64,000 nucleotides of DNA from Planococcus versutus (lineage in GTDB: Bacteria > Bacillota > Bacilli > Bacillales_A > Planococcaceae). Of this stretch, positions 1 through 8,766 are shown in pieces. Under the pieces are notes generated by a model, which saw only the letters and a list, made by a program, of their open reading frames with translations, searched no databases and had not been told where the DNA came from. The stretch spans positions 3,016,001-3,080,000 of the forward strand of contig NZ_CP016540.2 of the NCBI RefSeq assembly GCF_001186155.3, written 5' to 3'. The stretch's first letter is position 1, and every line of letters starts with the position of its first letter. The position numbers and the translations under genes were made by a program.

Positions 1-1
1 A

Positions 2-133
2 TTAGAAAACTTTTACGATGAATACCCCAAATCAATTGAAGATCGACGTTTGCCAATGGAACAAATCGATCATGCGGAAAGATTGCAGCCGTATAAGCTA
101 TGGAACGAAAAACATGGAACAAACAAAGCGTAA
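2..133 (+). CDS. C-terminal end of an unidentified protein (partial)
   Basis: An open frame enters from the left edge and runs 43 codons to a TAA at 131-133. It ends in a polar, tyrosine- and lysine-rich tail (PYKLWNEKHGTNKA). A strong terminator follows 55 bases later, as expected for the true end of a gene. Too little is present to name a family, and no function is assigned. Confidence 0.6.
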   Translation, partial: LENFYDEYPKSIEDRRLPMEQIDHAERLQPYKLWNEKHGTNKA

Positions 134-188
134 AAACCAAGTTTTCGCAGTATCTGTATTTACTAATTGAATAAGAAAACGAAAAAAA

Positions 189-225
189 AGATAGACCGAC
201 ACTTATGTGTTGGTCTATCTTTTTG
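189..225. terminator. Rho-independent terminator
   Basis: A stem of AGATAGACC against GGTCTATCT closes a short loop. It has an A-run on its left and a T-run on its right, so it could act in both directions. It sits downstream of the partial gene at the left edge. Confidence 0.85.
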
Positions 226-619
226 AAATTCTGTTACACATGATGGTTCAAATGACATCTCTATTAAATTAGTACCACTAATTTAATAACCTCTAAGTCC
301 CTAATACTCCCAAAAATAGTAGTTGAGATATGTATAAAGATATAGATTATTTTTAAAACAGTACATTAAACGTAAAAATTCGGGTATATATATCTTGTGT
401 CCCACAAAAATAAGACGAAAATTTGATAAATAGCAAGAATTTAGTAGGTTAGCCAAATGCGCTTCTCACGCTAATTAGAAACTAGATGATCTCACAAGAC
501 CAGGTGCGAAGCTCAAATGAAATAAACCAAAGCTGCTCAACAGGACTAAAAAATATGACATGTTACTAACCGAACCAATCCGTTACTAAAAAACGAAAAC
601 ATGAAAGGAACCACAGACA
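226..619. other. Intergenic region with an unassigned palindrome
   Basis: No coding sequence is convincing here. The one structured element is a perfect 11-bp inverted repeat with a 3-nt spacer at 263-287 (ATTAAATTAGT, ACC, ACTAATTTAAT). It could be an operator or a hairpin. It resembles but does not match the longer FapR operator. The right end carries GAAAGGA, the likely ribosome binding site of the next gene. Confidence 0.5.
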
Positions 620-922
620 ATGGATATGACCTTAGAAAAAAAATACATTCCTTTAGCAAATTATTTTTTAACAGCTAAAAATCCAATAATTACATTGCAT
701 TTTACAGAAATCGAAAAAATTATGGGACATAATTTACCGAATAGTGCTTATTTAAATTACAGTTGGTGGAAAAAAACCAAAGCTCCTGCTAAGCATTTTC
801 AAGCTTGGGCAGCTGCTGGATATGCTGTGAAGCATGTTGAACCTAACCGTTACGTAGTGTTCGAAAAGCTAGATCTCTCGGGGATGAATCGAACAAGGAT
901 CGTGACGATGATATCTTATTGA
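620..922 (+). CDS. DUF7662-domain protein, possibly the N-terminal part of a frameshifted GNAT fusion
   Basis: The 100-residue product matches the DUF7662 pattern: a tyrosine-rich N-terminus, then TLHFTEIEKIMGHNLPNSA, then a WW motif and WAAAGY. The molecular function of the family is not established. The domain ends near VVFEK; the last ~18 residues read like out-of-frame sequence. One extra G in the G4 tract at 880-883 would carry the frame through an acidic linker (DESNKDRDDDIL) straight into the acetyltransferase that follows. The ATG at 620 has a plausible GAAAGGA site. Either a two-gene overlap or a broken DUF7662-GNAT fusion fits. Confidence 0.7.
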   Translation: MDMTLEKKYIPLANYFLTAKNPIITLHFTEIEKIMGHNLPNSAYLNYSWWKKTKAPAKHFQAWAAAGYAVKHVEPNRYVVFEKLDLSGMNRTRIVTMISY

Positions 923-1419
923 TACGTCCTGCTGGACACGGAGATGCTCGCTTTCTTGCAGATTTACAAAAACAGACCGAAAGCGAATCGGATTTTCTAC
1001 TTTATGGAAAAGGGGAACGCTCGCTGTCTACGCAAAAAGTCAGAAAGCAAATCATCTCATGGAATCAAAGTGGGCAATCCGTCATCTATTTGGCGATTTT
1101 AAATGGAGAACATGTGGGATACTTGATTGCAGAAGGTAACGATGCCGCTCGAGCGTCACATCGCCTAGATTTGCTTCTGGCTGTTCAAAAAAAAGCACAA
1201 GGCAAAGGAATCGCAACGGCTCTTCTTCATAAAACAGAAGAATGGGCTGAAGAAAAAGCCATTACGCGTCTGGAACTTACCATCCTAGAAGCAAACACGC
1301 CAGCTCGAAAGTTTTTCGAAAAAAATGGCTATGAGTCTGAAGGCATCCGCAAAAATGCAATTATGATCGAAAACAAACCGCAAAATGAAATTTATATGGC
1401 TAAAATGTTAATTTCATAA
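919..1419 (+). CDS. GNAT family N-acetyltransferase
   Basis: The protein has the GNAT core: an N-terminal IRPA strand, the acetyl-CoA loop QKKAQGKGIATALL, and the C-terminal ANTPARKFFEKNGYESEG signature. Its acceptor substrate cannot be told. The only usable start is a TTG overlapping the stop of the DUF7662 gene. It has no recognisable ribosome binding site, and no ATG exists early in the frame. This supports the view that the domain was originally translated as a fusion with the upstream gene. A bidirectional terminator follows. Confidence 0.8.
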   Translation: MIRPAGHGDARFLADLQKQTESESDFLLYGKGERSLSTQKVRKQIISWNQSGQSVIYLAILNGEHVGYLIAEGNDAARASHRLDLLLAVQKKAQGKGIATALLHKTEEWAEEKAITRLELTILEANTPARKFFEKNGYESEGIRKNAIMIENKPQNEIYMAKMLIS

Positions 1420-1442
1420 GATCCAATGACCATTTCAGTAGT

Positions 1443-1479
1443 AAAAAAAACCGAGTGCGAAAATTTGCACTCGGTTTTT
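1443..1479. terminator. Bidirectional terminator between convergent genes
   Basis: ACCGAGTGC pairs with GCACTCGGT. The stem is flanked by an A-run and a T-run, so it serves both the GNAT gene on the plus strand and the MFS remnant on the minus strand. Confidence 0.9.
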
Positions 1480-1505
1480 CTATGCCAGTTAAAAGCACTA
1501 AATTA

Positions 1506-2320
1506 TTAATTGTATTGCCCTTTGCTTTCAAGTATCTTTTTCCCTTTAAATGCAAAAGTAATTAAGATGATATTGATAATGAGCATAGCAATAATCATGT
1601 ACAAAACAATTTGATAGTTCCCCGTGATATCGTAAATGTACCCATACCCAGGCAAAGCAACAATACCAGCAGTCGCTAATCCAATTGCGATCGTTGCATA
1701 AATTTGACTGTATTCTTTCGTACCAAAAATTGCTGTAGTCAATAACGGTCCCAATGTTCCAATTGATGCCGTCACAAACCCAAACAAGCCAATTCCTACA
1801 CTAAAAACTGCAGCGTTTCCAGGAATGAAGATTAGTAGTAAAACCGAGATAATACCAACTGACATTGACATGTATCCTGTGTTACGAACACCCATTTTGT
1901 CTGTCAAAAAGCCAAAGGCCAGTGAACCAACAAGCATTCCAATCATGAAGTATCCTAACACCTGACCCGCAAATTCAATTGTGTAGCCGTTGACAATCGC
2001 ATAAGGAGCAATATGTTGTGCAAAACTGCCGACTGCCGTCATAAAGAATAGGAATAAGAACATCGAATAAAAGGCAAGTGACTTTTTGGCATTAGCAAAA
2101 GTAACGCCTCGCACGATATTGTCTTCTGCATTAAAATCTGAAGCACTTGCATCTTTCATACCATAGGGTAAAAGCCCTTTGTCTTCTGGGTTTTTACGAA
2201 TTAAGAGTAAGATAACAAGCACAATCACGACAAACGCACCGACTCCAAGAATCATATAAGAACTGCGCCAGCCTTGATCTGCAATTAAGCTCCCCGCGAA
2301 TGGCTGGATAAATGCTCTAG
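1506..2320 (-). pseudogene. MFS transporter remnant lacking its N-terminal part
   Basis: This frame encodes the second part of an OFA/NarK-like 12-helix MFS permease. It has hydrophobic helices and a loop motif GFLTDKMGVRNTG. A typical protein is about 400 residues. Here the similarity-bearing frame begins with KARAFIQPFAGSLIADQGW, without a start codon, directly against the 3' end of the manganese transporter gene. Roughly the first 130-150 residues are therefore missing. The ATG at 2255 is internal and unlikely to be a real start. It looks like the product of a deletion whose other edge lies next to the mntH stop codon. Confidence 0.75.
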
Positions 2321-2322
2321 CT

Positions 2323-3606
2323 TTACAGTAAGCCTTGGAAGGTCTCGACTAACAAGAAAACATTTAACGCGATGATGACTGCTGCAATCAACCAAGCGAG
2401 CAAACTGGTGACTTTGTGATTTACTAAGCCACCCATAATTTTTTTATTGCTTGTAAAAATGATTAAAGGGATCAAAGCAAAAGGGATCCCAAAAGATAAA
2501 ATGACCTGACTAAGCACCAGTGCGGTTGTCGGATTAACGCCGATGGCAATGACGACAAGAGGTGGAATAACAGTAATTGCTCTTCTCAAATAAAGTGAAA
2601 TTCGCCGTTTGATATACCCTTGCATAATAATATCGCCAGAAATTGTGCCTACAGTAGAACTGGCCAAACCTGCTGCGAGCAGAGCGATTCCGAATAAGAT
2701 CGCAAATAATGGTCCACTCAACTCAGCAAACTGAGTGTATGCTACCTCAAGGTCTTGAACTTGGAGACCATTCTTGAAAAAAAGAGCTGCCGCGACAATC
2801 AGCATGGATGCATTGACCGCTCCGGCGATCAACATCGCAAGCAAAATATCAATTAACTCAAAGCGATAAATTTTCTTTCGTTCCGTTTCAGTTTTACCCA
2901 CAATTCTATTTTGAGTCAAAGCTGAATGCAAATATATGGCATGCGGCATTACAGTAGCACCGATAATTCCAGCAGCCAGCATGACGCTATTGACATCTTT
3001 AAACTGTGGCGTAAAAAGACCCGCAAGAATCAACGAACCGTCTGGCTTCGCAAAGAACACTTGTAATCCAAAAGCCACAACGACGATAAACACCATTCCG
3101 GCTATTCCGGCCTCGAGCGGTCGAACCCCTCTACGTTGCAATTCAAGTATCGCAAATGAACCAACAGCTGAAATTAAAGCAGCAGGCAATAACGGAATTC
3201 CAAACAATAAGTAAAGTCCTAAGGCAGCTCCTATAAACTCAGCTAAGTCTGTAGCCATGACAACTAACTCACCTTGAATCCACAGTCCAAAGGTGACTGG
3301 TTTTGAAAATTTTTCTCTTGAAATTTCAGGAAGGTTTTTGCCAGTGGCAATTCCTAATTTAGCGGACAAAGATTGAATGAGAATTGCCATTAAATTTGAA
3401 GCCAGAACTACCCACAATAACATGTACCCGTATTCAGATCCTGCGGTGATATTGGTAGCGAAATTTCCTGGATCAATGTATGCGACTCCAGCAATAAAAG
3501 CAGGTCCTAAAAACAGCAATATTTTACTTCGTCTTCTGGGAGAACTTGCTATGTCTTTATACGATTTATAATGTCCGTTTGATCGATTTGACTCTTTATC
3601 TGGCAT
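2323..3606 (-). CDS. mntH: NRAMP-family proton-coupled Mn2+ transporter MntH
   Basis: The 427-residue membrane protein has the NRAMP metal-binding motifs DPGN in helix 1 (residues 46-49) and MPHAIYLHSAL in helix 6. The length is usual for the family. These proteins import Mn2+ with protons across the cytoplasmic membrane. The ATG is preceded by GAGGAGAG. A good promoter and an MntR-like palindrome lie upstream, which argues for manganese-responsive repression. The gene is monocistronic. Its 3' end abuts a decapitated MFS gene. Confidence 0.92.
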   Translation of the reverse strand: MPDKESNRSNGHYKSYKDIASSPRRRSKILLFLGPAFIAGVAYIDPGNFATNITAGSEYGYMLLWVVLASNLMAILIQSLSAKLGIATGKNLPEISREKFSKPVTFGLWIQGELVVMATDLAEFIGAALGLYLLFGIPLLPAALISAVGSFAILELQRRGVRPLEAGIAGMVFIVVVAFGLQVFFAKPDGSLILAGLFTPQFKDVNSVMLAAGIIGATVMPHAIYLHSALTQNRIVGKTETERKKIYRFELIDILLAMLIAGAVNASMLIVAAALFFKNGLQVQDLEVAYTQFAELSGPLFAILFGIALLAAGLASSTVGTISGDIIMQGYIKRRISLYLRRAITVIPPLVVIAIGVNPTTALVLSQVILSFGIPFALIPLIIFTSNKKIMGGLVNHKVTSLLAWLIAAVIIALNVFLLVETFQGLL

Positions 3607-3631
3607 GATTTTCTTCTCTCCTCAAAAAAGC

Positions 3632-3694
3632 TTTCCTGAGGGAAACCTTAACGTATTTATCCGTATACTAGTCCTAAACGAATCTCTTTGTCAA
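3632..3694 (-). promoter_or_regulatory. mntH promoter with MntR-like operator
   Basis: On the minus strand, TTGACA (3689-3694) and TAGTAT (3665-3670) are separated by 18 nt. Downstream at 3632-3647 lies the palindromic TTTCCCTCAGGAAA, close to MntR boxes known in front of Bacillus mntH. It sits between the transcription start and the ribosome binding site, where a repressor would block transcription. Confidence 0.65.
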
Positions 3695-3749
3695 TAGCAA
3701 ACGTACGACTCTGTCTTTAAATGGAGTTGCACTAAAATTGACTACACAC

Positions 3750-3792
3750 AAAAGGGCACGGGATATACACATGTATACCTCGTGCCCTTTTG
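3750..3792. terminator. Terminator after the ABC exporter operon
   Basis: AAAAGGGCACG pairs with CGTGCCCTTTT around a loop that is itself partly paired. It is placed just after the stop of the DUF4064 gene on the minus strand. Confidence 0.85.
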
Positions 3793-3802
3793 TTATAGTA
3801 AC

Positions 3803-4227
3803 TTATCTCTCGACCAGTCGCTGCGGCTTCCGGACAAGCGCCATAATACCAGCAACTAAATAAAAGATACCGGCCAAAATACCGGCTCCACCTGTGACGA
3901 ATGAACCGATTACTGCAGTAACAAGGAAAATGATTCCTGCTGCCATTGGTTTGTTATTTCCTTTAAGCAAGACCATTGCGACAATTCCTAACACAATAGC
4001 AACAACCGAAGTGCCAACAAGCAGCCAGCCACCCGTGCCTAACACATCGAGAAAAGCCTCCATATCAGCGGTACTAACTTCTGGTTGGTCTTGAGCTCCT
4101 TCGTTTAATGTATCTTCCAATAGCCCTTTATTGTTTTGAAGCCATACCATTAAGCCCCTAGTCCTGCTGTCAGTCCATACACTAAAACACCTAATATTCC
4201 TACAACGATTTCTGCTGTTCTTTTCAT
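3803..4227 (-). pseudogene. DUF4064 membrane protein, frameshifted near the N-terminus
   Basis: The body of the protein reads MVWLQNNKGLLEDT, then GGWLLVGTSVVAIVLGIVAM and two more hydrophobic helices, as in DUF4064 proteins. The matching N-terminal helix (MKRTAEIVVGILGVLVYG) lies in another frame. It starts at an ATG at 4227 with a perfect AGGAGG, and it runs into a stop at the join. Adding one G to the G4 tract at 4155-4158 fuses the two parts. The longer in-frame start further upstream gives an implausible charged N-terminus and is rejected. The gene lies 33 nt after the ABC permease and probably belongs to that operon. A sequencing error is as likely as a real mutation. Confidence 0.75.
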
Positions 4228-4260
4228 CATAATCCTCCTCATTTTTGGTTACTTTCTCAT

Positions 4261-5232
4261 TTACTGTCCTGCGATATCGCGTTTGGTGAACGCAGTCCAT
4301 GCAGCAGCTATGAAAATTACAAAATAGACGACCAACACGACGATAGAAAACGTCAATGTCATATCTTCATTGATTGGCATGCCGCCCGCCATATACTGTT
4401 TCAAATTCGTATTTGCAAATAAAATGTATTTTGCCCAATCGTATTGAGCCAAGAACGCCACAATCGCATTGCCTGCCATCATCAAGAAAATAGCTAAACC
4501 AATGGCCATGCCACTGCTTCTGAAAATAGCGGAAATCATAAAGGCGAACGTCGCCATCATAACTAATGTAACAAGACTATAACCATACGCTTCGACAATC
4601 TCACCCAATACACCCACTTGAGCAAAACCTTCTGTCTGTTGCTGAACAAATGTCGGATTCAGTCCATTTAACCCAAATAACACAGCTCCTGTTATCCAAG
4701 ACGTCACCAATAAGAAAATCAGTAACGTAAGTGCGAAAATCAAAACCGAAACGTATTTAGAAAACAAAATCTTGGTTCGGGAAATAGGACGAATGAGTAA
4801 TAATTTAATAGTACCCCATTTAAATTCATTTGAAATGATTCCCGCCGCCACCACAATCGTAAACAAGCTGATCAATGACGAAAGAAAACTATTTTCTAAT
4901 ACATACTCCCACCCGTCATAAGGCTTGGGTTTTATATTCTCTTCCAAGTAATAATTGTTTTCTTCAATAATCGGAGGATTAGAGAATTGCAGAAATTCAT
5001 CTTTCTCCATATCAGTTGCTAGTTGTTCATTTTCTTCTTGAAGTTCTGTTTGCCAGTTTTGGCCGTATTCTTTAAAATCAGATTCATCTCCCATAAATTT
5101 TGTTAAAAACCCGCCGCCTATTGCGATTGCTAGTATGAAGATAAACATGACCCACGTTGACTTTTGGGCATATAATTTTATTTGCTCGTTCCAAATCAAT
5201 TTTATAAAATTACTCAATGGTATTCTCTCCAA
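4261..5232 (-). CDS. ABC-2 type transporter permease
   Basis: The 323-residue protein has an N-terminal membrane anchor, a ~90-residue extracytoplasmic loop rich in acidic residues, and about five more membrane segments, as in ABC-2 permeases of the BcrB/NatB class. It overlaps the ATPase gene by 23 nt and is surely translated from the same message. The substrate is unknown; peptide antibiotics, lipids or sodium are all seen with this architecture. Confidence 0.85.
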   Translation of the reverse strand: MERIPLSNFIKLIWNEQIKLYAQKSTWVMFIFILAIAIGGGFLTKFMGDESDFKEYGQNWQTELQEENEQLATDMEKDEFLQFSNPPIIEENNYYLEENIKPKPYDGWEYVLENSFLSSLISLFTIVVAAGIISNEFKWGTIKLLLIRPISRTKILFSKYVSVLIFALTLLIFLLVTSWITGAVLFGLNGLNPTFVQQQTEGFAQVGVLGEIVEAYGYSLVTLVMMATFAFMISAIFRSSGMAIGLAIFLMMAGNAIVAFLAQYDWAKYILFANTNLKQYMAGGMPINEDMTLTFSIVVLVVYFVIFIAAAWTAFTKRDIAGQ

Positions 5233-6130
5233 TCAAGTCAAAGAATTTATCTTCAAGCGTAGCTTGCAAGACACGAACACCGTAAATGCTAATTCCTTGT
5301 TCTACTAACTTTTTCAAAATTGCAGGAATTTCTTCACGTTTGACGGACATCGAAAGTTCTTTTTCCACTAAACTAACCGTATTGGGCATTTCGGCATCCA
5401 AGTAATTTTTCGCAAGCGTTAACGGCTCTGCTTCAATAAACACAGTTTGTAACGCTTCTTCGTTTCTTATACTTCGAACAGCTTCAATCGCGATCAATTC
5501 GCCATTTTTGATAACGCCAATCCGGTCGCACATCAATTCAATTTCTGTCAATAAGTGACTCGAAACAATAACGGCTACATCTTCTTTTTCCGCTAAGTTG
5601 CGTATGTATTTGCGAATTTCACGGATTCCCGAAGGATCGAGTCCGTTTGTTGGCTCATCTAGTATTAAAATAGAAGGTCTGTGCAACAAAGCTTGTGCAA
5701 TGCCTAACCGCTGACGCATTCCTAATGAATACCTGCCAGCTTTTTCATGAATGGCGTTTTCCAAGCCCACTAGTGAAATCACTTTGTTCATGCGCTCTTC
5801 TGTCACTCCATTCACCATACGGGCATATTGCTGCAAGTTTTTCCAACCGCTTAAAAACGGATACATTTCCGGGTTTTCAACAATCGCGCCAACGTGTTGA
5901 ATCGCGCCTTTAAAGTCGGTCTTGATGCTTTTGCCTTCAATCAGTACATCGCCTTCTGTAATGTCAATCAAGCCAACCATCATACGAATCGTCGTGGTCT
6001 TCCCCGCTCCGTTTGGTCCCAAAAACCCAAACACTTCACCGGCTTTTATTTCAAAATCCAAGCCTTTTATGATTGGTTTTTTGCCAATCGTCTTTTTTAA
6101 ATTGATTAACTGCATTGCTGTTTTTGACAT
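5210..6130 (-). CDS. ABC transporter ATP-binding protein (BcrA-like)
   Basis: All ABC ATPase motifs are present: Walker A GPNGAGKT (residues 39-46), signature SLGMRQRLGIAQ, Walker B ILILDEPTNGLD and a switch histidine in SSHLL. The ~80-residue C-terminal extension is usual for exporter ATPases of the BcrA/DrrA type. It powers the permease encoded directly downstream. The start at 6130 has an AGGTGATTG-like site. Function is exporter or sensor-linked resistance by family, not by direct evidence. Confidence 0.9.
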   Translation of the reverse strand: MSKTAMQLINLKKTIGKKPIIKGLDFEIKAGEVFGFLGPNGAGKTTTIRMMVGLIDITEGDVLIEGKSIKTDFKGAIQHVGAIVENPEMYPFLSGWKNLQQYARMVNGVTEERMNKVISLVGLENAIHEKAGRYSLGMRQRLGIAQALLHRPSILILDEPTNGLDPSGIREIRKYIRNLAEKEDVAVIVSSHLLTEIELMCDRIGVIKNGELIAIEAVRSIRNEEALQTVFIEAEPLTLAKNYLDAEMPNTVSLVEKELSMSVKREEIPAILKKLVEQGISIYGVRVLQATLEDKFFDLIGENTIE

Positions 6131-6232
6131 ACAATCACCTCCAAAAATTTCTGCTCTCTACTTTTACGAATGGAAAGTGAAATGGTTCCTAGAATTGGAA
6201 AATAAATTAGAAAATGATTGAATCATTCCAAA

Positions 6233-6269
6233 AAAAACAACCGCAAAGTATCTAACTTTGCGGTTGTTT
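6233..6269. terminator. Terminator of the sialic acid operon
   Basis: AAACAACCGCAAAG pairs with CTTTGCGGTTGTTT around a 7-nt loop. It closes the nan operon on the minus strand and could also protect it from read-through of the opposite strand. Confidence 0.88.
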
Positions 6270-6290
6270 CATTATTTATCACCATGTATG

Positions 6291-7157
6291 TTAGAAATAC
6301 GTTGCTGCAATGCGTTTAGCTGTATCTACTTTTTCTTCTGATAGTTCTTTCATCGGCTGACGGCAATAACCTGCGTCAACGCCTTTTTCTTTTAAAATTT
6401 CTTTTAGCGTTTGGTAAAGACCGTTGTTCAATAATTCCGTGATAAAATCATTGGTCTCATGTTGGATTTCACGCGCTTTTGCAATTTCACCTTTGTTGGC
6501 CAATTCGTAAATTTCGCGCGCGCGTTGTCCGTTGACGTTGAACGTACTGCCAATCGCACCGTCCACACCAAGAACTGCTGCAGATAGAAGCATTTCATCA
6601 AATCCAGCGTAAAGTAGTTTGTCTGGAAACGTTTTTCTCATTCTTTCTAGCAAGTAGAAATCACCAGCCGTGAATTTCACACCAATGATTTTTTCGTTTT
6701 CAAAAAGCTCTGCAAATTGTTCCAAACTGATATTTACTCCTGTTAAGAAAGGAATCGAGTAAATGATCATTTTGTTATCTACTGAATTAATAATCTCATT
6801 ATAATAATGCTTGATTTCTTCAAAGTCGAACTTATAGTAAAACGGCGTAACTGCAGAAAGTGCACCATAGCCTAAATCAGTTGCGTACTTAGCAAGTTCA
6901 ATGGATTCTTTTAAGTTGATCGATCCTACTTGTGCGATTAACTCGACTTGGTCTTTTACTTCATCTTTAACGATGCGGAAAATTTGTTTCTTTTCTTCTG
7001 TAGAAATCATAAAGTTTTCTCCTGTGCTGCCGTTTACATACAAGCCGTCTACTTTACATACATCTACATTATACCGAATAATTTCTCGTAATCCTTTTTC
7101 GTTGATTTCTCCGTCTTTATCGTAAGAAACTATTAATGCTGTAAATAAACCTTTCAT
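6291..7157 (-). CDS. nanA: N-acetylneuraminate lyase
   Basis: The 288-residue aldolase-fold protein belongs to the DHDPS/NAL family. It shows GSTGE (residues 43-47), the catalytic tyrosine in IIYSIP (Y133) and the Schiff-base lysine in GVKFTAGD (K161). It cleaves sialic acid to N-acetylmannosamine and pyruvate in the cytoplasm. The neighbours (ManNAc-6-P epimerase, ROK kinase and TRAP transporter) make NAL far more likely than dihydrodipicolinate synthase. It is the last gene of the operon. Confidence 0.93.
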   Translation of the reverse strand: MKGLFTALIVSYDKDGEINEKGLREIIRYNVDVCKVDGLYVNGSTGENFMISTEEKKQIFRIVKDEVKDQVELIAQVGSINLKESIELAKYATDLGYGALSAVTPFYYKFDFEEIKHYYNEIINSVDNKMIIYSIPFLTGVNISLEQFAELFENEKIIGVKFTAGDFYLLERMRKTFPDKLLYAGFDEMLLSAAVLGVDGAIGSTFNVNGQRAREIYELANKGEIAKAREIQHETNDFITELLNNGLYQTLKEILKEKGVDAGYCRQPMKELSEEKVDTAKRIAATYF

Positions 7158-7188
7158 CTATTAACCGCTCCCTTTATCGTATTGTGTT

Positions 7189-7878
7189 CTACTTGGTCAA
7201 ACTTGAAACAAATCGCTTAGTGATTTCTCTCGGTCGCGTAATCGCAGACCCGACAATACACGCATGAGCTCCGGAAGCTACCGCTTTTTCTAATTCTTCT
7301 GGCTTCCAGTAACCACCTTCTGCCATTACGGGTGTATCAATTGCTTCAGCCAGCGATTTGATCAAATCGATATTCGGTAGCTTCTGATCTCTCGTGTAAT
7401 CCGTATACCCTGAAAGTGTCGTTGCTACTAAGTCAAAGCCTAATCCACTTGCGTTTACGCCTTCTTCAAAGGTTGAAATGTCTGCCATCAACAGAACACT
7501 CGGAAAAGCTTGACGCACTTCTGCATAAAACTCATCCAGTCGTTGGCCGTTCGGTCGTAACTGATCTGTTGCATCAAGTGCGATAATGTCCGCGCCTGAC
7601 TTTACTACTTCTTCCACTTCTTTTAACGTAGCTGTGATGAACACTTTGCTGTCGGCGTAATCACGCTTAACAATGCCAATGACTGGCAAGTCAACGAGCT
7701 TTTTGATGGCACTGATGTCTTCATAGCTGTTGGCTCTAATACCAACAGCGCCACCTTCTTGTGCTGCTACTGCGAGTCTCGACATGATGTAAGAACTGTG
7801 CAAAGGTTCATCTTCTAATGCCTGACATGAGACAATCAGCCCTCGCTCTAGTTTTGCTAGTAATGACTGTTTATCCAT
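7189..7878 (-). CDS. nanE: N-acetylmannosamine-6-phosphate 2-epimerase
   Basis: The 229-residue TIM barrel matches NanE. It has LIVSCQA near the start, GGAVGIRANSYEDI, an IGIVKRDY motif with the catalytic-region lysine, and PVMAEGGYWKPEEL near the end. It converts ManNAc-6-P to GlcNAc-6-P, linking sialic acid use to amino-sugar metabolism. nagA and nagB are not in this window. Confidence 0.93.
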   Translation of the reverse strand: MDKQSLLAKLERGLIVSCQALEDEPLHSSYIMSRLAVAAQEGGAVGIRANSYEDISAIKKLVDLPVIGIVKRDYADSKVFITATLKEVEEVVKSGADIIALDATDQLRPNGQRLDEFYAEVRQAFPSVLLMADISTFEEGVNASGLGFDLVATTLSGYTDYTRDQKLPNIDLIKSLAEAIDTPVMAEGGYWKPEELEKAVASGAHACIVGSAITRPREITKRFVSSLTK

Positions 7879-7923
7879 AACGACTACTCCCTACTATTCC
7901 ATAATGTATATCTTCTAAGTTGA

Positions 7924-8766
7924 TTAATACAATTTACTTGCTGTGTTTTCTGAGATTTTCAATTGTGTTGCTTTTGCTTCTTTTTCATTTTTCATGGCTA
8001 GACCAGTGCAAATTAAATCAATCAAAAACAGCTGAGATATTTTCGAAACTAACGAACCACTATCTAGTGGACTTTCCTTGGCTGAGGATAATAAGACTAA
8101 ATCAGCAAATTTTGTCAAAGGGGATTTTGTATAGCTCGTTAACGCGATTACTGTTGCACCACTCGCTTTTGATGCACTTACAGCGTCGACAATGTCTTTT
8201 GTGCTACCGGTCAAACTAACTGCAATGACGACGGTCTTTTCCGTCATAGAAGCTGCTCGCATCATTTGAAAATGTGAATCTGTGATAATACTGGCATTTT
8301 TGCCGATTCGCATAAATCGATTTTGCATATCTAACGCTGCAATTCCGGATGAACCAATCCCAAAAATGACAACATCTTCAGATTCAGCAATTTTCATAAT
8401 GGCTTGTTCAAGCAAATCTTCTTCAACTACATCAGCAGTATCCGTAATCACTTGAATCACATTGTTTTTTACTTTATCCACGTATGTATCGTCAGTAGCG
8501 TCAGTCACCGTTGATGAAATTTCTTGAGCAAATGTAAACTTGAAGTCTTGAAAGCCCTTGTAGTCTAGCTTTCTGAAAAAACGCAACAAAGTAGCTTCTG
8601 CAACGCAACAGGCTTCAGCCATTTCTGTTAGCGAATGATACAAAACTTTTTCTTTGTTTGCCAAAATGTATTCGTATATTTTAGTATCAGACTTCGTGAA
8701 ATCTGCTTTCATCTGTATCATCAATAATGTCGGCTTCAGACCGCCTAACTTCGTTTGTGGTTTCAT
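7924..8766 (-). CDS. RpiR-family transcriptional regulator of sialic acid use
   Basis: The N-terminal ~80 residues form an HTH of the RpiR class (AEACCVAEATLLRFFRKLDYKGFQDFK). A SIS sugar-phosphate-binding domain follows at about residues 120-260 (GIGSSGIAALD, AVSLTGSTKDI). Its start overlaps the kinase gene by 4 nt (ATGA), so it is co-transcribed with the pathway it probably controls. By analogy with known NanR proteins, an amino-sugar phosphate is the likely effector. The inverted GAAAG/CTTTC repeats in front of dctP are candidate operators. Confidence 0.88.
   Translation of the reverse strand: MKPQTKLGGLKPTLLMIQMKADFTKSDTKIYEYILANKEKVLYHSLTEMAEACCVAEATLLRFFRKLDYKGFQDFKFTFAQEISSTVTDATDDTYVDKVKNNVIQVITDTADVVEEDLLEQAIMKIAESEDVVIFGIGSSGIAALDMQNRFMRIGKNASIITDSHFQMMRAASMTEKTVVIAVSLTGSTKDIVDAVSASKASGATVIALTSYTKSPLTKFADLVLLSSAKESPLDSGSLVSKISQLFLIDLICTGLAMKNEKEAKATQLKISENTASKLY

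Noticed and set aside
2936..3214. Plus-strand reading frames inside mntH and other long genes
   Set aside because: They are out-of-frame shadows of well-supported minus-strand genes with low-complexity products and no ribosome binding sites.
3803..4300. Long N-terminal form of the DUF4064 protein starting near 4300
   Set aside because: Its first 45 residues are polar, unlike the family, and overlap the permease end. The proper N-terminal helix is in the neighbouring frame with a perfect ribosome binding site.
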